DNA of 5,775 nt. It comes from Microbacteriaceae bacterium. Its GTDB lineage: Bacteria > Actinomycetota > Actinomycetes > Actinomycetales > Microbacteriaceae. A program made the position numbers and the translations under genes. Positions 1 to 5,166 of this stretch are shown here, one piece after another (the first letter of the stretch is position 1; the number at the start of each line of letters is the position of its first letter). The notes beneath the pieces were generated by a model. The model had not been told where the DNA came from and made no database searches. It saw only the letters and a program-made list of their open reading frames with translations. The stretch spans positions 1 through 5,775 of the forward strand of contig JAUZFY010000274.1 in the NCBI GenBank assembly GCA_030840185.1. Direction: 5' to 3'.

Positions 1-170
1 CGAAGAAGTTCGCGGAAAATGGCCTCTGGGTTGCACAGCGCGCCGTTCCCGGCGAACGACTCGTAGAGTACCGTGCGCGGTCGCACCGACCCCCGCGATG
101 CGACGGCGCGAATCTCCGAGTGCCACGCTCGACGAAGTTGGCGCAGACGTCGTCTCGCTAGTTGCAGCAC
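1..170 (-). CDS. CDP-glycerol glycerophosphotransferase family protein, N-terminal part (cut by window edge)
   Basis: Only the first 56 codons are in the window; the gene continues past base 1. The likely start is GTG at 168-170. It is preceded on the minus strand by GGAGGG (175-180) four bases away, and an in-frame TAG at 228-230 rules out a much longer N-terminus. After a basic stretch (residues 5-14, mostly Arg) comes VLYESFAGNGALCNPEAIF (about 34-52). I recognise this as the N-terminal signature of actinobacterial proteins in the TagF/TarF-like family (Pfam Glyphos_transf). Family members transfer glycerol-phosphate units from CDP-glycerol to a growing teichoic-acid or related wall polymer at the inner face of the membrane. 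The catalytic region lies outside the window, so neither activity nor acceptor can be judged. The gene follows the two-component genes on the same strand after 140 bases, so it may have its own promoter or be read through. The match rests on one short conserved motif, but it is a distinctive one. Confidence 0.83.
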   Translation of the reverse strand, partial: MLQLARRRLRQLRRAWHSEIRAVASRGSVRPRTVLYESFAGNGALCNPEAIFRELL

Positions 171-216
171 AGTGCCCTCCAGGTTCCGACCCGAGGAGCA
201 TTTTCTTCGAGCGGAA

Positions 217-230
217 TAGAGGTGCCTCTA
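217..230. promoter_or_regulatory. Perfect 6-bp inverted repeat upstream of the glycerophosphotransferase gene
   Basis: TAGAGG-TG-CCTCTA: two perfect 6-base arms around a 2-base spacer, ending 47 bases before the GTG start at 170. This is the size and spacing of a small dimeric-repressor operator. The 2-base spacer is too short for a good RNA hairpin. No convincing -35/-10 pair is visible beside it, and the rest of 171-310 shows no clear terminator for the kinase gene. The operator role is inference. Confidence 0.3.
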
Positions 231-310
231 GGAAAGCGCCGTTGGAGTCGGGAGATAGCCTAACGCGAGAGCTCGGGCTAGACGCCGGTAGTCGTGCTCG
301 TGGGTTCGGC

Positions 311-1324
311 CTATCGGGTTCGCGCGGAGGGAATTCGTAGCTCGATTTCCGTTCCGGCCCCAGATGACGCGGTGACGGCCACCGTTCCGCCGAAGCGTTC
401 AACCGTGTCTCGAACGAGCGCGAGTCCAATACCGAATCCGGGGCGGATTGACCCGCCGTCGCTGGTCGCGGCGCCGGATCTGGCAAAACGATCGAAGATT
501 CGGGACGGATCGATCCCGGTGATGCCTGGCCCCTCATCCCGAACGCTGATCCGTACCATTCCTCTCGACTCGGTGAGCCTGACATGCACCGTCGAGCCCT
601 TCGGGGAGAAGCCGAGGGCGTTGTCGAGGAGGGCAAGCATGCAGCGGTGAATTCCCGCCGCCGGAACCAGAGTCGCGAATTCGCCCGTCGCCGTGGTCGC
701 GATCGTCACCGAGCGATCTGTGGCGACAATTCGCATGGACTCGACGGCCTGCATCACCGCGGGATTGAGGTCGACCGGAATGCCGCTCTTGACCTGGCCG
801 CCCGATTCGGCCAAGGCCAGCAAATCGTTGACAATCTCGATGAGCGTAGTCGTGTCCCGTCTGAGGTCGGTCACGATCGGTGCGGCGGGATCCCCGGACT
901 TGAGGCCGCGCTGAAGAAGTTGGAGTCGCGCGTCAAGCACGGCGAGCGGAGTGCGGAGCTCGTGGCTCGCATCGGACACGAACGCGCGCTGCAGCCGGAG
1001 TACGTCCCCCAACGGGCGGACTGCGCGACGTGTGGCAAACCAGCTCATCGTTCCAGCGAGGATTACCGCGATCAGACCGATGCTTAGGCCGCCCACCAGG
1101 ATATCGATGCCCCCAACGTCGATCGTGGTCTCGTGCGCTCGGTGCAGGTCGAAGAGCCTCCCCGGTGGGATGTGCACGAAGACGAAAACAAACGCCGCAA
1201 TGAGCACGGCGAGAACGAGCACGCTTGACGTGATGGTGATTCTCAAACCGACCTCGCGAGACGCCCGTCGAATTGCGCGGGCATCCGCGTCGTCGATATC
1301 CGGATGTCCCTCGCGTCGGGTCAC
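311..1324 (-). CDS. Two-component sensor histidine kinase without a HAMP domain
   Basis: A 337-residue membrane sensor that should autophosphorylate on His and pass the phosphate to the response regulator encoded just upstream. Order of parts: a cytoplasmic N-terminus rich in charged residues (1-28); membrane helix 1 (about 29-50); an outside loop of only about 20 residues; membrane helix 2 (about 73-96); a short RRAVRPL linker; the dimerisation/phosphoacceptor H-box SDASHELRTPL with His121; then the ATP-binding domain with N-box LLDNALGFSPKG (Asn235), G1 box DEGPG (263-267), F-box IFDRF (276-280) and G2 box GFGIGLALV (296-304). All catalytic boxes look intact. There is no full HAMP domain between helix 2 and the H-box. 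The start is GTG at 1322-1324, with GGGAG at 1329-1333 as ribosome site. Its GTGA overlaps the regulator's TGA stop by 4 bases, which suggests coupled translation. The signal is unknown; the tiny outside loop favours sensing within or near the membrane. Confidence 0.97.
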   Translation of the reverse strand: MTRREGHPDIDDADARAIRRASREVGLRITITSSVLVLAVLIAAFVFVFVHIPPGRLFDLHRAHETTIDVGGIDILVGGLSIGLIAVILAGTMSWFATRRAVRPLGDVLRLQRAFVSDASHELRTPLAVLDARLQLLQRGLKSGDPAAPIVTDLRRDTTTLIEIVNDLLALAESGGQVKSGIPVDLNPAVMQAVESMRIVATDRSVTIATTATGEFATLVPAAGIHRCMLALLDNALGFSPKGSTVHVRLTESRGMVRISVRDEGPGITGIDPSRIFDRFARSGAATSDGGSIRPGFGIGLALVRDTVERFGGTVAVTASSGAGTEIELRIPSARTR

Positions 1325-1986
1325 TCCGCTCCCAGCCGGTAGCCCTGACCGCGCACGGTCGTGATGAGGTGACTCTCCGTTTTGCGCCGCACGTAATGTA
1401 CGTACGTGTCGACGGTACCGGGCTGATCGCCGGCCTCGAACACCTCCCGCAGAATCTGTTCCCGGGAGAAAGTGCGCTGAGGATGCCCGCAGAACAGGCG
1501 CAGCAGGTCGTTTTCTCGCTGGGTCAGCAGGATGCGGCCGTCGTACGGGGAGTAGATGGTGCGGCTCTCCGGATAGAACTCCCAGAGTCCGATTCGAACG
1601 AACGGTCCCTCCCCGGTGTACACCCGGCGAATTGCCCTGAGCCGGGCGAACAGCTCATCGAACTCGAACGGTTTGACCAGATAGTCGTTGGCGCCTGCAT
1701 CCAGTCCGCGCACCTTATCTTCGACGGTGCCGAGGGCGGTAAGCACGAGAATCGGCGTGGCGATGCCCTTTTGGCGGAGGCCCTCAATCACGCTGAGCCC
1801 GTCCAGGTGGGGCAGTCGCCGATCGACGATCATCACGTCGAAGTCGCTGTTGAGCGCGACGGTGACCCCCTCGGCTCCGTCCGCCACGAGGGTGACTGTG
1901 TAGACCTCGTCGAGCACCTGTTGCATGAGGGGGCCGAGCTCCGGGTCGTCTTCGAGGAGCAGCAGACGTGGCCTGGTGTCGATCAT
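1321..1986 (-). CDS. OmpR/PhoB-family response regulator
   Basis: A 221-residue DNA-binding response regulator, the evident partner of the overlapping histidine kinase. The receiver domain (about 7-120) has the acidic pair in LLLLEDD (Asp13, Asp14), the phosphoacceptor Asp55 in VMIVDRRLP, Thr83 in LVLTA and Lys105 in LVKPFEFDEL. The C-terminal winged-helix domain (about 128-221) shows LTQRENDLLRLF, FSREQILREVF, TVDTYVHYVRRK and the terminal TTVRGQGYRL, typical of transcription factors that bind tandem direct repeats. I chose the ATG at 1984-1986 because AAAGGG lies five bases upstream and the protein then begins immediately before the first receiver strand. In-frame starts at 2013 and further upstream have no ribosome site and add unconserved residues. 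It is transcribed away from the amidase gene, and the shared 284-base gap holds an 11-base repeat array that the protein might bind to control itself and the amidase. The exact subfamily is not recognised. Confidence 0.97.
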   Translation of the reverse strand: MIDTRPRLLLLEDDPELGPLMQQVLDEVYTVTLVADGAEGVTVALNSDFDVMIVDRRLPHLDGLSVIEGLRQKGIATPILVLTALGTVEDKVRGLDAGANDYLVKPFEFDELFARLRAIRRVYTGEGPFVRIGLWEFYPESRTIYSPYDGRILLTQRENDLLRLFCGHPQRTFSREQILREVFEAGDQPGTVDTYVHYVRRKTESHLITTVRGQGYRLGAE

Positions 1987-2050
1987 GAGTCCCTTTCGGT
2001 AGCGCTCACCCATTAAACCGTCTGCCGCCTGTGATGCGCCGCGCCCGTCT

Positions 2051-2079
2051 ATTGTCACCCCGCCACGTCTCCCTGTTCC
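2051..2079 (-). promoter_or_regulatory. Weak candidate promoter for the regulator-kinase genes
   Basis: On the minus strand GGAACA (2074-2079) and GACAAT (2051-2056) are separated by 17 bases, 64 bases before the ATG at 1986. The -10-like hexamer matches TATAAT at four of six positions; the -35 match is poor (three of six). The spacing is right, but this pair could arise by chance in a region of this length. Confidence 0.22.
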
Positions 2080-2122
2080 GTCGGGAAATCCGATTCTCAG
2101 AAAAGTCGGGAACGAAGCCGCG

Positions 2123-2166
2123 CCGTAACACGGGGGCAACACCGGCGTAACCGATGGGCAATCGCT
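2123..2166. promoter_or_regulatory. Four tandem 11-bp direct repeats between regulator and amidase genes
   Basis: The core G(T/C)AA(C/T) occurs at 2125 (GTAAC), 2136 (GCAAC), 2147 (GTAAC) and 2158 (GCAAT), each exactly 11 bases after the last. Read on the minus strand the units begin TTGCC, TTACG, TTGCC, TTACG, an alternation that gives a 22-base higher period. Direct repeats with an 11-base step are the known layout for OmpR/PhoB-family regulators, because successive winged-helix domains then sit on one face of the helix. The array lies 137 bases upstream of the response regulator and just before a possible amidase promoter. Binding by the neighbouring regulator is inference; the repeat spacing is directly visible. 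Confidence 0.5.
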
Positions 2167-2177
2167 CGCCCGTACGG

Positions 2178-2206
2178 TTGCGAGAAACCCCCGCCGCCGT
2201 TATTCG
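2178..2206 (+). promoter_or_regulatory. Candidate amidase promoter
   Basis: TTGCGA (2178-2183) and TATTCG (2201-2206) are separated by 17 bases. They match the housekeeping sigma consensus at four and three of six positions. The pair begins 12 bases after the end of the 11-bp repeat array, a position where an OmpR-type activator could contact RNA polymerase. The predicted leader would be about 60 bases. The match is modest. Confidence 0.3.
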
Positions 2207-2270
2207 GCGCACTTTTGCGGAGGGCCGCTGCCGATCCACGGTCGCACCGAGAAAGATTTGGTCCACACAG

Positions 2271-3890
2271 ATGAAGCTCAGCCACAAGGCAGTCATTGCC
2301 GCCATCGTTCCGGTACTCGCGTTCGGTGTTGTCAGCGCCGGGGGAGCGGCCGCCGACGCCGCGAGCGGACCTATCCCGAAGTTCGACCCCGATGGTCGGA
2401 GTCTCAGCCAGATCGAGGGAGCGTTGAGGTCCGGCAAGGTCACGTCCGTGCAGCTGGTCGACTTCTATCTCCAGCGCATCAATGAATACGACAAGCAGGG
2501 TCCGAAGCTCAACGCGATTATCAAGATCAACGGGAAAGCGGAGTCGGATGCCGCCGCGCTCGACAAGGCACGGAGCGCCGGCGCGAAGGCCGGCCCGCTC
2601 TACGGGATCCCGTTTGTCGTGAAAGACAACTACGACGTGGTCGGGTTGCCGACAACGGGCGGTTCGGTTGCGCTGGCCAACAACTACCCGACCAAAAACG
2701 CCACCGTAGTGCAGAGGCTCATCGAGCAGGGCGCGATTGTGCTCGCGAAGACGAACATGTCCGAGCTGGCCGCGTCCTATGGTCGCCTCGGCTACAGCTC
2801 AATCGACGGGCTAACACTCAATCCGTTTGACCTGAATCGAAACGCCTCCGGATCGAGCAGCGGCACGGCGGTGGCAGTCGCAGCCAACCTCGCCCCGTTC
2901 GGTCTCGGCACCGACACGTCCGGTTCCGTTCGCGGCCCGGCCTCCGTCACTGGCCAGGTCGGCATCCGTCCGACGCTCGGCCTGACCAGCAGGCAGGGTG
3001 TGATTCCGTTGTCTCTGTCGGCCGATACCACCGCGCCGATCGCGCACTCCGTCGCCGACGAAGCGGTAGTGCTTCAGGCCATCGCCGGTACTGACCCGGC
3101 CGATCCGGCCACCGCTGACGCCGGATCGACCCATTCCTACGCCTCGAACCTCAGCTCCAAAGCAATCGCGGGCAGCCGGGTCGGCGTGCTTACGGGATTC
3201 TTCGGTGGCAACGCCCAGGTTGACAGCTCGGTGAACGCGGCGATCTCCAAGCTCAAGTCGCAGGGAGCGACCGCCGTCCCGGTGGATCTCGGCGCCCAGT
3301 ACGCGACGCTCTGGAACGACGTTCTCGGGCCGGTCGGCGACATGGAGTTCTCGTCCGAATTCGCCAAGTACCTGTCGGCGGAACCTGCCGGGACCATCAA
3401 GTCGGTCCAGGATCTCCTGTCGATCAGCAGCTCCGCCGGGGTCACGGCATCGGCGACCCCGGTCAACCCTGGTCGGATCGACGGATTCAAGGCGGCCATT
3501 GCGGCCGCCCCGCAGTTGGGATCGGCGCAATACCTCAACATCACGCAGACCGTGATGCCGGCCCTTCGCCAGCACGTCGAAGACGTGATGAAGTCGCAAA
3601 AACTTGACGCGCTCGTGTTCCCGACGCTGTCTTGCGTCGCGTCCCCTCGGTTCGACCAGCCCGATTCGACCTACTCCTGCAAGGCGGATGACCCATACGC
3701 GGCGTCGTACATCTCGTCGGCGACCGGACTGCCGGAGGTCACCATTCCGGTCGGGGCCGACTCGCAGGGACTCCCGATCGGCATGTCGTTCCTCGGCAAG
3801 GCGTACGACGAGCAGACCATCCTGAACCTCGCCGACTCGTGGGAGACCTCGAATGGGCCGCACCTGACCCCGAAGACCGTCGGCCGCTAG
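2271..3890 (+). CDS. Secreted amidase-signature family hydrolase
   Basis: A 539-residue hydrolase that should cleave amide bonds (R-CO-NH-R') outside the cytoplasm; the substrate is unknown. The N-terminus is a Sec-type signal peptide: Lys2 and Lys6, a hydrophobic core (about 7-22), then Ala-rich sequence with a likely cut after Ala-Asp-Ala30. There is no lipobox. The mature part carries the full amidase-signature catalytic set: Lys118 in GIPFVVKDN, the cis-Ser195 in SGSSSG, and nucleophile Ser219 in TDTSGSVRGPAS, followed by GIRPTLGL. C-terminal family blocks LDALVFPT and GLPEVTIPVG are present. Two Cys (455 and 470) could form a disulfide after export. The ATG at 2271 puts the signal peptide at the N-terminus. 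An in-frame ATG at 2154 would add 39 Arg-rich residues in front of it and is unlikely. The ribosome site is weak (GAGAAAG at 2249-2255, 15 bases away). The gene is divergent from the two-component genes. Peptide amidases and acylamide hydrolases share this fold, so a narrower name is not justified. Confidence 0.95.
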   Translation: MKLSHKAVIAAIVPVLAFGVVSAGGAAADAASGPIPKFDPDGRSLSQIEGALRSGKVTSVQLVDFYLQRINEYDKQGPKLNAIIKINGKAESDAAALDKARSAGAKAGPLYGIPFVVKDNYDVVGLPTTGGSVALANNYPTKNATVVQRLIEQGAIVLAKTNMSELAASYGRLGYSSIDGLTLNPFDLNRNASGSSSGTAVAVAANLAPFGLGTDTSGSVRGPASVTGQVGIRPTLGLTSRQGVIPLSLSADTTAPIAHSVADEAVVLQAIAGTDPADPATADAGSTHSYASNLSSKAIAGSRVGVLTGFFGGNAQVDSSVNAAISKLKSQGATAVPVDLGAQYATLWNDVLGPVGDMEFSSEFAKYLSAEPAGTIKSVQDLLSISSSAGVTASATPVNPGRIDGFKAAIAAAPQLGSAQYLNITQTVMPALRQHVEDVMKSQKLDALVFPTLSCVASPRFDQPDSTYSCKADDPYAASYISSATGLPEVTIPVGADSQGLPIGMSFLGKAYDEQTILNLADSWETSNGPHLTPKTVGR

Positions 3891-4021
3891 AGGCAGGACT
3901 CTAGGCAGTATTCCTCCGTTGTCCCGCGCGACAGACGCGAGTACCGTTCACCCCACGGGGCCCAAGGCAGATTGGTTGGTGTTCTTTTCTTGGGCTCGCT
4001 CAACTAAGAGGGTGGAAGCGC

Positions 4022-4402
4022 ATGGATTCAGGCACGATAGTCACGATCATTGTCGTGGTCGTCATAGTTCTCATCGCCGCGGGGTTGCTCATCTACTTCG
4101 CCCGGCGGCGCAAGGCCGACGTCGATCGGCGCCGGGCCGCGGAGATGCGGGAGAAGGCGAAGCTGGACGAACTCGGCGCCCGGGAGCGTGAGGCAAAGGC
4201 CTCTCGTGCGGAGGCGGATGCCCAGCAGGCCGAGATTGACGCGGAGCGGCTTCGACGGGAGGCGCAGCAGCGCCAAGGCGAGGCCGAGTCGGTGCGCGCA
4301 CAGTCCGATGAGCAGATTCGACGGGCGGACCAGCTCGATCCGGACGTGCACCGGCGTGGACAGCGGGCGGATGACCGCAACGACAACCGCAACCGGCACT
4401 GA
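4022..4402 (+). CDS. Small membrane-anchored coiled-coil protein, function unknown
   Basis: A 126-residue protein of no recognised function. One strongly hydrophobic helix (residues 5-26, nearly all Val/Ile/Leu/Ala) is followed by RRRK, so by the positive-inside rule most of the chain should be cytoplasmic. Residues about 31-104 are almost entirely Ala, Glu, Arg, Gln, Lys and Asp and should form a long helix or coiled coil. A short conserved-looking RADQLDPDV (101-109) precedes a hydrophilic Arg/Asp/Asn tail that contains a DRNDNRN repeat. The ATG at 4022 has a purine-rich ribosome site (GGTGGAAG, ending three bases before it), and the membrane helix starts right after the ATG. I recall similar small proteins as common hypotheticals in this family of bacteria, but no function is assigned. 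It stands alone, 131 bases after the amidase, and converges on the NTF2-like gene 45 bases further on. The low-complexity sequence produces several long overlapping frames, but only this one gives a sensible protein. Confidence 0.8.
   Translation: MDSGTIVTIIVVVVIVLIAAGLLIYFARRRKADVDRRRAAEMREKAKLDELGAREREAKASRAEADAQQAEIDAERLRREAQQRQGEAESVRAQSDEQIRRADQLDPDVHRRGQRADDRNDNRNRH
4374..4393 (+). repeat. Short tandem repeat in the C-terminal codons of the coiled-coil gene
   Basis: ACCGCAAC occurs at 4374-4381 and 4386-4393, a 12-base step that keeps the reading frame and encodes the repeated Arg-Asn/Asp tail. It looks like local slippage in a hydrophilic, weakly constrained C-terminus. Confidence 0.5.
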
Positions 4403-4434
4403 ACTCGCAAGACGGTACCGAACTCGCAAAACGG
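4401..4434. repeat. Direct repeat pair at the convergent gene junction
   Basis: GAACTCGCAAGACGG (4401-4415) and GAACTCGCAAAACGG (4420-4434) match at 14 of 15 bases with a 19-base period. The four bases between them complete the palindrome CGGTACCG (4413-4420). The first copy starts inside the TGA stop codon of the coiled-coil gene. The 45-base gap between the two convergent genes shows no GC-rich hairpin with a T-run, so no classical terminator accompanies it. It may belong to a dispersed intergenic repeat family, but that cannot be seen from one locus. Confidence 0.6.
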
Positions 4435-4447
4435 CAGGCACGCGCGG

Positions 4448-4813
4448 TTAGTTGCTCCCGCTCAGCTCGTGTTCGACCCACCAATCGGTAAAGTCCGAGG
4501 CGCGACTGTCGTCACCGAACCGGATCACCCACAGGTTGCTGTAGTCCGGCGCCTCGAGATAGCGAGTCTCCCCGCGCACAAAGGCGACGTCCTCGGTTTC
4601 GGCGAGGAGGTTCCATTGGAAGGTGTAGCTTCCGGGTGCGTCTGCGGCGGCGAGCCATCCGTCGACAATCGCCTCCCGACCGCGCAGCGGCTCGTGATAG
4701 GGGTCGAAGTGATAGGTGGCATCTTCCGTGAAGAGAGCTCGGATGTCGTCGGGGCTGTTGCTGTCCCACGCGCGGCGGTACCCCTCGACCCATCGCAATA
4801 CTCGCTCGTTCAT
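4448..4813 (-). CDS. NTF2/SnoaL-like small protein
   Basis: A 121-residue protein with the look of the NTF2-like cone fold: an N-terminal helix pair (NERVLRWVEGYRRAWDSNSPDDIRALF written in two parts: 2-13 and 14-28), then TEDATYHFDPYHEPLRG and GREAIVDGWLAA, which match the usual start of SnoaL-type domains, and a strand-rich second half ending in DFTDWWVEH. Family members are polyketide cyclases, isomerases, dehydratases or merely ligand-binding proteins, so no reaction can be named. No signal peptide or membrane segment is visible. I chose ATG 4811-4813 because the family-like helix begins there. An in-frame ATG at 4843 would add ten unconserved residues, and neither start has a strong ribosome site (GATAGAGA lies just before 4813). 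The stop converges on the coiled-coil gene. Upstream lies the hairpin-rich region, on the opposite side of which zwf starts. Confidence 0.85.
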   Translation of the reverse strand: MNERVLRWVEGYRRAWDSNSPDDIRALFTEDATYHFDPYHEPLRGREAIVDGWLAAADAPGSYTFQWNLLAETEDVAFVRGETRYLEAPDYSNLWVIRFGDDSRASDFTDWWVEHELSGSN

Positions 4814-5119
4814 GTCTCTATCGGTACACCCGAGCGACCACATTTCAACCCGCGCCGACTGCTGACGAACTCCCCGACAAAGGGGAGAACGGCTGCGACG
4901 GTAAGAGGCCGGTGCCGTTCTGATCCCACGGGCACCGGCCTCCACCTTGGAGGAGACCGACCACCCGAAGATCGTTCTTCTCCGCCCTGACTTGAGCAGG
5001 GCACTCGCGCAAGCGCGCCGCGCGAGAGCTTGTTCAACTGTGGTCTTCGTAAAGCTTGCGGACAGCCTAATTCGGCCAAGCTGAAAATGGCCGGGTGGTT
5101 TGCCGTGGGTCACCCGGAC
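4814..5119. other. Hairpin-rich intergenic stretch without a convincing gene
   Basis: No reading frame here looks like a real protein. The stretch contains a run of perfect inverted repeats: CTCCCC/GGGGAG (4870-4887), a 12-bp pair (4905-4942), CCTCC/GGAGG (4939-4953), GCCCTG/CAGGGC (4984-5002), CTCGCGC/GCGCGAG (5004-5026), AGCTTG/CAAGCT (5053-5082) and CCGGGTG/CACCCGG (5091-5117). Because the flanking genes diverge, these are not expected to be ordinary terminators of either gene. The stretch must hold the promoter of the NTF2-like gene, and could hold a leader RNA or an untranslated RNA gene. I recognise no known riboswitch, tRNA, tmRNA or RNase P signature. Confidence 0.45.
4905..4942. repeat. 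Perfect 12-bp inverted repeat (strongest hairpin in window)
   Basis: GAGGCCGGTGCC (4905-4916) and GGCACCGGCCTC (4931-4942) are exact reverse complements around a 14-base loop. The right arm shares CCTC with a second hairpin, CCTCC-ACCTT-GGAGG (4939-4953), so the two full hairpins cannot form at once. Neither side is followed by a T-run (minus side reads TTACCG, plus side CACCTT). It could be a T-less actinobacterial terminator of an unseen transcript or part of a structured leader. Confidence 0.6.
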
Positions 5120-5159
5120 TACAGCCAGTGCACAGTCCGACCACAGTCAGGTCACAGCG
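5120..5159. promoter_or_regulatory. Four tandem 11-bp direct repeats upstream of zwf (MtrA/PhoP-like)
   Basis: ACAG recurs at 5121, 5132, 5143 and 5154, exactly 11 bases apart, within the units TACAGCC, CACAGTC, CACAGTC and CACAGCG. The last unit with its two leading bases reads GTCACAGCG. Published sites of the actinobacterial OmpR-family regulators MtrA (GTCACAGCG-like repeats) and mycobacterial PhoP (TCACAGC-N4-TCACAGC) have the same core and the same 11-base step. The array ends 78 bases before the zwf ATG, so it is placed to control zwf. Binding is inferred from the match. Confidence 0.55.
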
Positions 5160-5166
5160 GGAAACG

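Noticed and set aside
98..340. Open plus-strand frame of 80 codons over the left-hand gap
   Set aside because: It has no ribosome site or recognisable motif, and it lies antisense to the start of the glycerophosphotransferase gene, which has a clear motif and ribosome site on the other strand.
1273..2016. 247-codon plus-strand frame opposite the response regulator
   Set aside because: It is a mirror of the regulator gene, whose own frame has every receiver and winged-helix motif. The plus-strand product has no recognisable domain.
2154..2270. Earlier amidase start at 2154
   Set aside because: It would place 39 Arg-rich residues before a signal peptide and would overlap the 11-bp repeat array and the candidate promoter.
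2811..3863. 350-codon minus-strand frame inside the amidase gene
   Set aside because: It is antisense to a complete amidase with all catalytic residues. Its product is dominated by Arg, Gly and Val with no domain, as expected from a GC-rich shadow frame.
3888..3903. TAGAG/CTCTA mini-hairpin at the amidase stop codon as a terminator
   Set aside because: The stem is only five base pairs with mixed AT content and no T-run follows. The nearby AGGCAG copies (3891, 3903, 3965) also have no regular spacing beyond the first two.
4089..4484. Several overlapping minus-strand frames across the coiled-coil gene
   Set aside because: They come from the low-complexity Ala/Glu/Arg codons of the plus-strand gene. 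None has a start site, membrane segment or domain as convincing as the plus-strand product.
4900..4960. tRNA-like or RNase P-like fragment (GGTAAGAG and GTTCTGATCCC)
   Set aside because: No cloverleaf can be folded, and the highly conserved RNase P core sequences are absent; the similarity is limited to a few bases.
4992..5084. Candidate zwf promoters using TTGAGC, TTGTTC or TTGCGG as -35
   Set aside because: No acceptable -10 hexamer occurs 16-18 bases downstream of any of them.
4448..5113. Long N-terminal extension of the NTF2-like gene to 221 residues
   Set aside because: The added 100 residues run through the hairpin-rich non-coding stretch, are Arg/Ser-rich and resemble nothing; the domain itself begins at the ATG at 4813.
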